Assembly (NCBI GenBank): GCA_900552945.1
Contig: USBI01000002.1
Span: 14,769 to 78,768, forward strand
From: an uncultured Oscillospiraceae bacterium
Lineage (GTDB): Bacteria > Bacillota > Clostridia > Oscillospirales > Ruminococcaceae
Direction: 5' to 3'
Length of the DNA: 64,000 nt
In this document: positions 7,810 through 16,129 of the stretch, piece after piece
Position numbering within the stretch: position 1 is the first letter of the stretch
Layout: every line of letters begins with the position of its first letter
Program-made: the position numbers and the translations under genes
The notes under the pieces: generated by a model
What the model was told of the DNA's origin: nothing
Database searches by the model: none
Seen by the model: the letters and a program-made list of their open reading frames with translations, nothing else

Positions 7810-8139
7810 ATGCAGAATCCGCTGGATTTATTTGCTGCCGATGTCCGCGTTGCAAGAATCAAGCGGAATCTGACGCAGAGACAGTTGGCAGACAATTTGC
7901 ACATGAGTGTGCGCACGATTATTGAACTTGAACTCGGTAGAAGCAGTCCTCGTTTTGAAACGGTGGCAACTATCGCAAAGGAATTGGATATCAGCCTTGA
8001 CGCTGTTGTGTTCCAGGATAGTAAAACCGGCAGAGTATCAAAGTCTGTGGTTGACTTCTTTGCAGACAAAAGCGAGGACGAAATCCAAAAGTATATTGCG
8101 CTGTGCGAACAGGCAGACGCATTTAAGGATTCCAATTAA
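7810..8139 (+). CDS. Xre-family (Cro/CI-type HTH) transcriptional regulator
   Basis: A 109-residue protein with an N-terminal HTH_3 domain: VRVARIKRNLTQRQLADNLHMS then VRTIIELELGRSSPRFETVATIAKELD (about residues 12-60). The C-terminal tail is acidic and helical. The start ATG at 7810 follows GAGGTGAGGTGC. It is the only convincing plus-strand gene, divergent from the sigma-factor block. It is followed directly by a terminator (8161-8182), so it is monocistronic. It is likely the element's lysogeny-type switch or a repressor of the divergent operon. The ligand is unknown. Confidence 0.85.
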   Translation: MQNPLDLFAADVRVARIKRNLTQRQLADNLHMSVRTIIELELGRSSPRFETVATIAKELDISLDAVVFQDSKTGRVSKSVVDFFADKSEDEIQKYIALCEQADAFKDSN

Positions 8140-8160
8140 ACCCTAAAGATTGACTTGAAA

Positions 8161-8182
8161 GTAGCCGCAAGGCTGCTTTTTT
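8161..8182 (+). terminator. Terminator of the Xre gene
   Basis: GTAGCC-GCAA-GGCTGC followed by TTTTTT, 20 bp after the Xre stop codon, on the plus strand. Confidence 0.75.
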
Positions 8183-8198
8183 GTTTATCAGACAGCAC

Positions 8199-8239
8199 GA
8201 GCCGATGATCTGTGAAATATCTCACACAATCATCGGCTC
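8199..8239. repeat. Perfect 11-bp inverted repeat
   Basis: GAGCCGATGAT and ATCATCGGCTC are separated by 19 bp. No U-run follows in either direction. The stretch from here to 8514 holds no gene I can support. Confidence 0.4.
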
Positions 8240-8514
8240 TGCGTCTGTGCGTCTGGCCTTTTCACATTTACTCTGCATCCGACCAATGTATCTATTGCTT
8301 TTAGGAAATGACCATTTTCACAGCTTCCGTTGTTGGCTTTCACAAAGCCTTCCACGTTTATGTTGTTTATCCGTTTTCATGCGTTATTTGCTTTTCGGCA
8401 GAAATAAAATACAAGGAACGCCCCTCTGAAACAGTTTGGCAGAAGAAGGGATAGCTTCCGGCGTTTCGCAGTTAGGAAAATCCCACCAATGTGCATTTTT
8501 CCTTTTTAAGCAAA

Positions 8515-8549
8515 GGCGACTGCCGATGCTTTTCTCATCGGCAGTCGCC
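8515..8549 (-). terminator. Terminator of the oleate hydratase gene
   Basis: GGCGACTGCCGATG and CATCGGCAGTCGCC form a perfect 14-bp stem with a 7-nt loop, 20 bp downstream of the oleate hydratase stop. The following U-tract is short (TTTGCTT). Confidence 0.6.
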
Positions 8550-8568
8550 CGTTGAATTTTGTGGTTTT

Positions 8569-10362
8569 TTACTTGACGAGGCCGCTTTCTTTCAGCAAAA
8601 TTTCAATGTCTGTACCCTTGACTTTTTTTAGGATCATCTTAAGCATTTCCTTTTCCTTGAAGGACAGAGGTGCCTCGCTGATGGGCTTTTTATCGATGGC
8701 GTAGTAGCAAGCACGAAGAATCTCACGCACATCGTACTTGCTGCCCCAGACCTCCGGTACGCCACGGTCGATGTCGAGGAGCGTGTAGACCGACTCCATA
8801 CCGGTACGCATAGAATACTCGGTGGTAAAGATGGTGTCCCGCGGAGTCTCGGCAAACTGGCCGATGAAGGCGAAGTTTACGGCGCCGTCGGGTACGACCT
8901 TCGGGCGATCAGATTCCTTGCGCGGCTGGAAAAAGGCGTTAATATAAGGCATGAAACAGGTAGTCGTGTTGCAGGCATCGTGTGCCAGCGCGTCGATCTT
9001 TTCAGTCGGTACGCCGATGTGGTACAGCCACTCACGGCAGACCTCCTCACCGGTGCAGTCCCGCATGGCCTTCTTCACATAGTTGCCTTCCTTATTGGTG
9101 TTCAGCGAATACAGCCACACAAGCACCATGTTCTTGTCCTGAGATTTGAACTGCGGCTGACGGTTGATTGTCCAGGAGAGGTACCAGTTTTCGGTGCTGT
9201 CCTTGACGGTGACGATACCGCCAGTGGTTACTTTACCAGCGCGGGGATCACGCTTGCAGATGTTCATAATATGCTGGATGATTTCCTCATTGGAGGTAGC
9301 CACCGTAGCGCTCATCCAGTTGGTGGCATCCACATCGGAGCAGAATTTATCCGGGTTGCCGAACTCGCCGTGCTTTGCCTGTGCAGCGATGGCTTTCCAC
9401 ATATCCCAGGACTCGCCATAGCCGTTCTTTACGCCGGACAGGTCGGGCGCATGGGCTTGATCACCGTAGCAGGAAGTATCCGTGCAGCAGCCGTTAGTGA
9501 TGAACACCAGATCATCCTCAATCAGGTCAATGGTTTGCTCCTGACCGTCCTTGACATAAATAATCTGCTTGGCAACCTTCTTGTCACCAACTGTATCAAT
9601 AATGACATTCTTTACATCCATGCCATACTCGATGCGCACACCATGGGATTCCAGATACTTCACCAGCGGCAGAATCATGCTCTCATACTGATTATACTTA
9701 GTGAAGCGCAGCGCACTGAAATCGGGCAGACCGTCGATGTGGTGGACATAGCGACACAAATAACGCTTCATTTCCAAAGCACTGGACCAACGCTGGAAAG
9801 CAAACATCGTCTGCCAGTAGAGCCAGAAATTCGTGTTCCAGAAGGACTCCGGCAGAATATCAGATATCTTCTTGTCCTCCAGATCCTTTTCCGGGGTCAT
9901 GAACAGTTTGGACAGCGCCAAAGCCGAATCCTTGTCCAGCTTGAACTGCTTGTCGGTGTGTGCGTCTTCACCGCGGTTGACGGAGGCACGACAGAGGGAA
10001 TAGTTGGGATCGTGCTTGTTAAGCCAGTAATATTCGTCCAGTACCGAAATGCCAGGAGTCTCAATGGAAGGAACATCCCGGAATGTGTCCCACATGACCT
10101 CAAAATGGTTGTCCATCTCACGGCCACCCCTCATAAAGAAGCCTTTGGTAATGTCCTTGCGACCATCGCAACTACCGCCGGCAAGCTCCAGCTTTTCAAG
10201 TAGATGGATGTGTTCACCTTTCATCTGTCCGTCACGGACAAGATAGAATGCGGCGGTCAGTCCGGCGAGGCCTGTACCAATGATGTAAGCCGATTTGTTA
10301 TCCACATCCTTCGGCTTTTCAGGATGGGCAAATGCTTCATAAGTTCCTGCTGAGTAATACAT
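8569..10362 (-). CDS. ohyA: Oleate hydratase (FAD-dependent, myosin-cross-reactive antigen family)
   Basis: A 597-residue enzyme of the usual length for the family. It adds water to the cis-9 double bond of oleate and linoleate to give 10-hydroxy fatty acids, detoxifying unsaturated fatty acids at the membrane. The N-terminus reads MYYSAGTYEAFAHPEKP, followed by the FAD Rossmann motif IIGTGLAGLTAAFYLV (about 31-46) and RGGREMDNHFE, the conserved substrate-site region. The start ATG at 10362 follows AAAGGAGGCTCTAATT; an in-frame extension to 10509 would cross the upstream terminator and is rejected. It is monocistronic, with a promoter at 10394-10422 and a terminator behind. A TetR gene directly upstream probably controls it. 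Confidence 0.93.
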   Translation of the reverse strand: MYYSAGTYEAFAHPEKPKDVDNKSAYIIGTGLAGLTAAFYLVRDGQMKGEHIHLLEKLELAGGSCDGRKDITKGFFMRGGREMDNHFEVMWDTFRDVPSIETPGISVLDEYYWLNKHDPNYSLCRASVNRGEDAHTDKQFKLDKDSALALSKLFMTPEKDLEDKKISDILPESFWNTNFWLYWQTMFAFQRWSSALEMKRYLCRYVHHIDGLPDFSALRFTKYNQYESMILPLVKYLESHGVRIEYGMDVKNVIIDTVGDKKVAKQIIYVKDGQEQTIDLIEDDLVFITNGCCTDTSCYGDQAHAPDLSGVKNGYGESWDMWKAIAAQAKHGEFGNPDKFCSDVDATNWMSATVATSNEEIIQHIMNICKRDPRAGKVTTGGIVTVKDSTENWYLSWTINRQPQFKSQDKNMVLVWLYSLNTNKEGNYVKKAMRDCTGEEVCREWLYHIGVPTEKIDALAHDACNTTTCFMPYINAFFQPRKESDRPKVVPDGAVNFAFIGQFAETPRDTIFTTEYSMRTGMESVYTLLDIDRGVPEVWGSKYDVREILRACYYAIDKKPISEAPLSFKEKEMLKMILKKVKGTDIEILLKESGLVK

Positions 10363-10393
10363 AATTAGAGCCTCCTTTGTTTTTCTTGGCTTC

Positions 10394-10422
10394 AGTATAC
10401 GAGTTTCAATCGGAACTAACAA
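10394..10422 (-). promoter_or_regulatory. Promoter of oleate hydratase with overlapping dyad
   Basis: On the minus strand TTGTTA (-35) and TATACT (-10) are separated by exactly 17 bp. The spacer contains AGTTCCGATTGAAACT, an imperfect palindrome, in the right place for a TetR-type operator. Confidence 0.6.
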
Positions 10423-10429
10423 TAAGCAG

Positions 10430-10463
10430 AAAAAGCTCCGTGATAAAAGCCTTATCACGGAGC
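10430..10463 (-). terminator. Terminator of the tetR gene upstream of ohyA
   Basis: GCTCCGTGATAA and TTATCACGGAGC form a perfect 12-bp stem with a 5-nt loop, followed by TTTTTC on the minus strand, about 40 bp after the TetR stop. Confidence 0.8.
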
Positions 10464-10505
10464 CGAACCTGTAAATAATTTTATCAAAAATCATGGAATG
10501 ATAAA

Positions 10506-11060
10506 TCAAAGCTGAAATCGCAAAAGCGCTGCAGGTATGGAGCCTTGTATCAACTTTGCCAGATGGTCAACAATCTTCTGCGGATCTTCCCGCATATTCT
10601 CTTTAATCCAATCCATCATCAGCCCAATAAAAATATAAGAATAGACGCGGGCAATAAAATACTTATCTTCATCACGAATGGTTATGTCAACACATTCTTC
10701 CTCGATAACACCAAGAATCAAATTGTCAACCAGCGGATTCAGATATTTCTCAACCTGCTCTTTATGAACGCAGCGATAAACATTCATTATAAAAGGCTTG
10801 TTGTTCCGAACTGCCTCGAAAATCTGTAAAAAGCCCTGTTGCCATGTGCTATAAGTCTTCTTGTCCTCAAGTGCCTTTCGTGCATCTTCCAAGCAAGCCC
10901 ATTCAACAAGATCATAGATGTCCTTAAAGTGATAGTAAAATGTCATGCGATTGATACCACAATCGTCCGCAATATCGCTGACCGTAATTTTATTCAGCGG
11001 TTTTTTTAGCAATTGGTTTTTCAGAGATTGCTCCAGGGCCCGTTTCGTAACCTGTGACAT
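10506..11060 (-). CDS. TetR/AcrR-family regulator
   Basis: A 184-residue repressor. The N-terminal HTH is clear: KPLNKITVSDIADDCGINRMTFYYHFKDIYDL (about residues 20-51), with the TFYYHF recognition helix typical of the DhaS/TetR_C_8 group. The C-terminal ligand domain is helical. ATG at 11060 after CAGGAGGTGTAAATTACT. It lies between the lipid-gene operon and oleate hydratase and has its own terminator, so oleate hydratase is the likely target and a fatty acid or related ligand is plausible. That is inference. Confidence 0.88.
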   Translation of the reverse strand: MSQVTKRALEQSLKNQLLKKPLNKITVSDIADDCGINRMTFYYHFKDIYDLVEWACLEDARKALEDKKTYSTWQQGFLQIFEAVRNNKPFIMNVYRCVHKEQVEKYLNPLVDNLILGVIEEECVDITIRDEDKYFIARVYSYIFIGLMMDWIKENMREDPQKIVDHLAKLIQGSIPAALLRFQL

Positions 11061-11135
11061 AGTAATTTACACCTCCTGAGGCTTATTGCCTTCGTGATGT
11101 TTCTGCAAGTCGCTCCACGCAAGCAAACCTCCTGT

Positions 11136-12254
11136 TCAGACAGATGCCGTCTTAATCCTTTTTTCAATAAATGCGCAAATGGCGATTGATGCGTCTCTTG
11201 GGATGACCCTGTGCTGGTTTTCGATCATTTTTTCTCTTGCAGCGACATTCATCAAGCGATCACAGGCATCCAGCAGTTGGGTTTGCGGAGCCGTGACCGC
11301 AAGGCTCATTCCGTTTTGAACAAAAAAGTCCATATTTCGATTTTCGCAGCCCGGAATCGGCGTGATATGGACGAGGGCTGTGCCGACCACCGCAGCCTCC
11401 GTGGAGGAAAGACCGCCCGGCTTGGACAGAAATATATCGCAGGCGCGGACATAGTCCGCCATTTGGGTGGTGAATTTCAAAACCTCGCATCGTCCTCCGA
11501 ACGACTTGGCAAGAGACACGTACAGTTCCCGGTTTTTTCCGCATACGACCACCAGCCGGGCCCTGCCTTTGTAATGTTCTGAAAGGAGCGGGATGATCTG
11601 CCCGATCTGCCCCGCACCGATGCTCCCGCCCGCGATCAGAATACAAACCTTATCCAAAGGAAGTCCCAGGCGTTTTCGCAATTCGGCTTTGTCTGCCGTT
11701 TGATAGAACTGCCGCTTTACCGGGATGCCGAGAGGGACGATTTTTTCCCGCGCGATCCCCCTTGCCGCAAACTCGTCGGTCAGTTCTTCGGCGGGAATGA
11801 TATAGTAGTCGCAGTCGGTTTCTTCGGTAAACGGAATACAGGTATAATCCGTTGCGATAAAATAGGTAGGCGGCACAGTTTTTCCCTTACGCTTGAGATT
11901 TGTAAGGATCTCCGCGGGAAAGAGATGGGTCGTGACGATGCAGTCAAAACGATTTTCCGTTAAATACTGCTCCAATAGCGGCGCCATCAGTTTGTTCAGT
12001 TCGTAGACCGGCGAGGAAATCGGCAGTTTCCGATAAGCGTTTCCCAAGCGGTATGCTACTCCGAATGCGCCCGGCATTTTCTGCACTAATCGGATATATG
12101 CATTGTTGACCGTCTGCGCGGTCTTTTCGCTTTTCAAAAGATACGGGTTCAGCTTTGTGACACGGTGACCTCTGGCAAAGAGACTCTGCTCTATGGCCTC
12201 GCCCGCGCTGTTATGACCGCCTCCCGTTCCGCAGGAAAGAATCAGCGCATCCAT
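11136..12254 (-). CDS. Diacylglycerol glucosyltransferase-like (MGDG-synthase/UgtP family)
   Basis: A 372-residue GT28/MGDG-synthase-family glycosyltransferase. The N-terminal MGDG_synth motif is LSCGTGGGHNSAGEAI (7-22) with the His that positions the acceptor; TTHLFPAEI and FIATDYTCIPFT follow. The C-terminal GT-B half has ILIAGGSIGAGQIG and the donor-site SKPGGLSSTEAAVVG, which in relatives binds UDP-sugar. Expected reaction: transfer of glucose or galactose to diacylglycerol, giving glycolipids in the cytoplasmic leaflet. The gene overlaps the end of plsY by 13 bp, pairing glycolipid and phospholipid synthesis. Head-group and sugar specificity cannot be read. Confidence 0.85.
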   Translation of the reverse strand: MDALILSCGTGGGHNSAGEAIEQSLFARGHRVTKLNPYLLKSEKTAQTVNNAYIRLVQKMPGAFGVAYRLGNAYRKLPISSPVYELNKLMAPLLEQYLTENRFDCIVTTHLFPAEILTNLKRKGKTVPPTYFIATDYTCIPFTEETDCDYYIIPAEELTDEFAARGIAREKIVPLGIPVKRQFYQTADKAELRKRLGLPLDKVCILIAGGSIGAGQIGQIIPLLSEHYKGRARLVVVCGKNRELYVSLAKSFGGRCEVLKFTTQMADYVRACDIFLSKPGGLSSTEAAVVGTALVHITPIPGCENRNMDFFVQNGMSLAVTAPQTQLLDACDRLMNVAAREKMIENQHRVIPRDASIAICAFIEKRIKTASV

Positions 12255-12853
12255 AACAGCTTCACTTCAATCGGTTCTTTTTCTTCTTTGCTTTGATACA
12301 GCCGCAGACATACAATCGCTGTGACAATCAGGAAACTCACCCATACTGCAGGAACGACACCGGTCAGAATCATGGTGGCGGCTGTCAACGGATAAGCAAC
12401 CAGCGTGCGGTAGAAGTTCGGAGTAATCCGCAGTCCCACAGATAAAATCACAAATACCGCCGCGAATGACAGCACTGGATAAAGATACGGGATAAGTCCC
12501 AGCAGACAGCCGAAGGTTGTTGCAATTCCTTTTCCGCCGTGGAATCGGTAAAACACGGGAAAAATATGCCCGATAACCGGTGCGGCAAGCACCACCGATA
12601 ATCCCCATGTTGGCTGTACCTGAAAGAAATGCGTATAGAGAAACACGGGAAGAAAACCTTTTGCCAGGTCGCAGAGCAGGGTCAATGTCCCGCACCAAAA
12701 GCCGCCGTATTTATATGCGTTTGCCGTTCCGGGGTTTTGATCTGAGCTTTCCCTATATAAATCTTTTTTACCTCCAATCCTCCCAAACACATTGGCGTAT
12801 AATATACTGCCGGAAAGATATCCGAGGGCAGCAAACAAAATGATGTAGAACAT
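12242..12853 (-). CDS. plsY: Glycerol-3-phosphate acyltransferase PlsY
   Basis: A 203-residue integral membrane acyltransferase that uses acyl-phosphate to acylate glycerol-3-phosphate. The three PlsY motifs are visible: GYLSGSILYANV near residues 11-22 (motif 1), FPVFYRFHGGKGIATTFG (motif 2, about 101-118) and LRITPNFYRTL (motif 3 region). Five or so hydrophobic segments span the chain. ATG at 12853 after GGGAGGCGGGTGATCT. It lies between a CmpB-family membrane gene and the glycosyltransferase in a tight operon. A chromosomal plsY is expected elsewhere, so this is probably an extra cargo copy. Confidence 0.88.
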   Translation of the reverse strand: MFYIILFAALGYLSGSILYANVFGRIGGKKDLYRESSDQNPGTANAYKYGGFWCGTLTLLCDLAKGFLPVFLYTHFFQVQPTWGLSVVLAAPVIGHIFPVFYRFHGGKGIATTFGCLLGLIPYLYPVLSFAAVFVILSVGLRITPNFYRTLVAYPLTAATMILTGVVPAVWVSFLIVTAIVCLRLYQSKEEKEPIEVKLLWMR

Positions 12854-12856
12854 AGA

Positions 12857-13600
12857 TCACCCGCCTCCCTTTTTTCTCTTTGCGTTCAGAATCTTACGAA
12901 GTTCGGAGAGCAGTTCACCGTGGCGATGCGACCGATATTTTGGAAAAGCAAGCAGGATTCGATGCTGCTGACGGCTGATTTTGCTTGCCAGATCCTCATA
13001 ATGGGTACGAAGCGACTGTATCCTTTCGCTTTCCTGCAGCTTTTCCAAGGCGATTGTTTTCTTTTCGGCAATCTTCTGTGCGGCGACATCCAGCTTTTTC
13101 TGGAAATCCGCCATAGCCCGTACCGTTATCCACAAATCACAGAGCATGGCGGTCGCTATCGTCCCGGCAAGTCCGTACTGGATAGGCGCAGAGATCAAAG
13201 CCGTTATTTCGCGGACAAACGGGTGAAGGAACCGAACGATTAACACAGACAGCAGTCCGAAAATCAATGCGCCTTCCAAGCAGATACGACCGTGCAGATT
13301 AAACCGGCGTGACGAATAATCCCACCATTTGGCATGAAACAGTTTTTCCATGCCGTAGGACGTCAGGTATTCGAGCGCACAGGTCACGACGGCGCTGCAA
13401 AGGAAAAGCTGAAACGGATTTGTCATCTTCCCAAACAGCAAAATCACCAGCAGCGCACCCGCTCCGTAAATCGGGCAATAGGGGCCGTTCAGAAAGCCAC
13501 GGTTGACAAATTTCCGCTGACTTATTGAACAGAGCGTCGTTTCATAGACCCAACCGAGCAAGCTATATAGGAAAAACCACAGGAAATAGGATGCAATCAT
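12857..13600 (-). CDS. CmpB-family membrane protein (putative ABC transporter permease)
   Basis: A 247-residue protein of the CmpB/ABC_trans_CmpB family. It has four or five transmembrane segments in the first 150 residues; FLNGPYCPIYGAGALLVI and WDYSSRRFNLHGRICLEGAL are the family signature stretches. A charged coiled-coil tail (about 165-247) carries many Lys/Arg. Despite the database name, no ABC ATPase is adjacent, and the family's function is unsettled. Only 3 bp separate it from plsY, suggesting a role in envelope lipid homeostasis. Confidence 0.75.
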   Translation of the reverse strand: MIASYFLWFFLYSLLGWVYETTLCSISQRKFVNRGFLNGPYCPIYGAGALLVILLFGKMTNPFQLFLCSAVVTCALEYLTSYGMEKLFHAKWWDYSSRRFNLHGRICLEGALIFGLLSVLIVRFLHPFVREITALISAPIQYGLAGTIATAMLCDLWITVRAMADFQKKLDVAAQKIAEKKTIALEKLQESERIQSLRTHYEDLASKISRQQHRILLAFPKYRSHRHGELLSELRKILNAKRKKGGG

Positions 13601-13652
13601 AACGAATCACCTTCTACCGTAAAGCGGCATAGAGGAAGGCGTAATTGCCTTT

Positions 13653-14102
13653 TCACCTCCGGTTTGCCTTTTTCAGTTCCTTTTGGGCGGCTTTGATCTC
13701 CCGTTGCAGTTCGTCAAGCTCCTGTTCCAGCGCGTCGGCAATATAGTCCCCGGTAATCACAGTGGCACGAATCATACAGGCGGCGTTTACAATGGCGTCC
13801 TCCACCTCTTTTCCGAGACCGAGAAGCTCCAAGGAGCCTGTGCCGTTTTCATCGTACAGCACCACGTCCGGGATTCCGTTTTGATCCGTATCTCCGAAGT
13901 ACAGATTGAATTCTCCGTCGCCGGTGAGATCCACCGCCAGCGTGTCGATATCGCCATCGCCGGTGGTATCCAGCAGCGCCAGATCCGCCTCCTTATCTCC
14001 GTCAATATCGATCAGGATTTCGTCCTTCCCGCTGCGAAGCAGCGTCTTGTGCCAGTCGCGGTCGAATTTCATTTTGTTTTTCAGTTTTCTGAGGGTTCCC
14101 AT
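13653..14102 (-). CDS. Small protein with calcium-loop-like repeats
   Basis: A 149-residue protein I cannot name. Its centre (about 33-95) has six acidic loops: DIDGDKEAD, DTTGDGDID, DLTGDGEFN, DTDQNGIPD and similar, which resemble dockerin, EF-hand or FG-GAP calcium-binding loops. The C-terminus (about 115-149) is a charged coiled coil (EQELDELQREIKAAQKELKKA). There is no signal peptide, so it is apparently cytosolic. ATG at 14102 after AAGGAGCAATGACCT. It lies between ftsH and the CmpB-family gene, in the same direction as both. Calcium or other divalent cation binding is inferred from the loops. Confidence 0.7.
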   Translation of the reverse strand: MGTLRKLKNKMKFDRDWHKTLLRSGKDEILIDIDGDKEADLALLDTTGDGDIDTLAVDLTGDGEFNLYFGDTDQNGIPDVVLYDENGTGSLELLGLGKEVEDAIVNAACMIRATVITGDYIADALEQELDELQREIKAAQKELKKANRR

Positions 14103-14222
14103 AGGTCATTGCTCCTTTTCTTTTATTTTGATTTTGTTTTTTGGGTTCCAACATAGAATCCTTATTATCTCTCTATGGTTTGCTACGCTAATTTTTCATG
14201 AAAATCTAAGCTGAAACTATGC

Positions 14223-16037
14223 TCAGTCATTAAGTATTTTCATAAACTCTTCTCCCGTAATCGTTTCATGCTCATACAGGTATTTTGCCAGTTCATCCAG
14301 CTTCCCGCGGTTTTCCATCAGGATCCCCGCCGCTTTTTCATGCTGCTTTTTCACCAGCTCTACGACCTGTCGGTCAATCTGCGCCTGCGTTTCGGCGGCA
14401 CAGGCAAGCGTGGTATCCCCGCCGAGATATTGTCCGGTCATGTTTTCCATCGCCACCATATCAAAGTCTTTGCTCATGCCGAACCGCGTGATCATGGCGC
14501 GGGCCAGCTTGGTGGCCTGCTCGATGTCGTTGGACGCGCCTGTGGTCGGATCGCTGAAAACAAGTTCCTCCGCCGCCCTGCCGCCGGTGAGAGTGGCGAT
14601 CTTGTTTTCAATTTCCTCCTTGCTCATCAGATAATGGTTGCCCTCATCCACCTGCATGGTATAGCCAAGAGCGCCGGAGGTGCGGGGGATGATCGTGATT
14701 TTCTGAACAGGCGCGGAATTGTTCTGCTTGGCGGCTACCACCGCGTGACCGATCTCATGATAGGAGACGATCATTTTCTCCTTATCGGTCAGAATAGCAT
14801 TCTTCTTCTGATAGCCGGCGATTACGACCTCAATGCTTTCTTCCAAATCGCTTTGGGTCGCTGCCTTTCTGCCTGCCCGGACAGCGCGCAGAGCGGCCTC
14901 GTTTACGATATTGGCAAGCTCTGCGCCGGAAGCTCCGGAGGCCATGCGCGCCACCTTCAAGAAATCAACGTCAGGGGCGATTTTTACTTTTTTGGCATGA
15001 ACCTTCAAAATAGCTTCCCGGCCTTTCAGGTCAGGCAACTCCACCGGAACACGGCGGTCGAAACGACCGGGTCTTGTCAAAGCCGGATCCAGCGCTTCCG
15101 GGCGGTTGGTAGCCGCCAAAATCATGACGCCGCTGTTATCCTCAAATCCGTCCATTTCTGTAAGCAGCTGGTTCAGTGTCTGCTCCCGTTCATCGTTGCC
15201 GCCCAGATTTCCGCTGCTGCGCTTCTGTCCGATGGCGTCGATTTCATCAATAAAAACAATACAGGGAGCTTTTTCCTTGGCCTGTTTGAACAGATCCCGG
15301 ACTTTAGAAGCGCCCATGCCGACGAACATTTCCACAAACTCGGAACCGGACATGGAGAAAAACGGGACGTTAGCCTCGCCCGCAACCGCCTTTGCCAGCA
15401 TTGTTTTGCCGGTACCGGGAGGGCCGACCAACAGGATTCCCTTCGGCATGGACGCGCCAATTTCTTTGTATTTATTCGGATTATGCAGATAGTCCACAAT
15501 CTCTCGCAGACTTTCCTCAGCCTCATCTACGCCTGCCACATCGGAGAATTTGATACCATCCGAGGATTTCACATAAACCTTGGCGTTGCTTTTTCCCATG
15601 TTGAACATAAGGGAGTTTGGTCCTCCGGCCCTGTTCATCATTTTCTTGGAAATGAATTGTCCGATGATAAAGAAAATCACAATCGGAAGAATCCAAGACA
15701 AAAGAAAGCTGAGCAGAGGTGAGGTTTGTTCAACGATTTCGCCCGAAAACTCTGCCCCTGCCTCATGGAGCCGGTTGACAAGATCCAAATCTGCAATGAG
15801 TCCTGTCTTATAGACAGCGGTTTCTTCTTTGTCTGTAAATAGGATCTGATTGCTTTGAATTTCAACCCGACCGATATTCTTTTCTTCTGTCATGGTCATA
15901 AATGTGCCGTAATCGACCTCTTGAATCTGACGCTATGCGATCCAAGGCATGGCGATCAGGTTAAAAAGAATCAGCACAAGCATAACGATGCCGTAATAAT
16001 ACAACAATGGTTTCTTGGGGCGCTTAACTTCTTTCAT
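14223..16037 (-). pseudogene. ftsH: FtsH membrane metalloprotease gene interrupted by an in-frame TAG
   Basis: An FtsH/Yme1 AAA+ zinc protease of 604 codons, the normal size, but codon 35 is TAG (15933-15935) where relatives have Gln (MPWLAQRQIQEV). Upstream of the stop lies the first transmembrane helix, with ATG at 16037 after AAGGAGAATCTTT. Downstream the frame is intact for 558 residues from an ATG at 15899: second TM helix, Walker A GPPGTGKT, Walker [14 protein letters not shown], and zinc motif HEIGH. FtsH degrades damaged membrane proteins and controls lipid and stress regulators. Outcomes: a true nonsense mutation, suppression, re-initiation giving an FtsH lacking TM1, or a base-call error. 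Confidence 0.85.
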
Positions 16038-16129
16038 AAAGATTCTCCTTCCGGTTTGGATTCGTTCCATTTCAGGACAATGATAGAAGAGAAATCTCAG
16101 CTGAAACGAAACAGTCATTGTGCTTTTGG

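Noticed and set aside
8980..10203. Plus-strand reading frame of 407 codons opposite oleate hydratase
   Set aside because: The minus strand encodes a complete, motif-bearing oleate hydratase.
14268..15722. Long plus-strand reading frame of 484 codons opposite ftsH
   Set aside because: It mirrors the highly conserved FtsH coding strand, has no ribosome binding site or known motif, and its composition is that of an antisense shadow.
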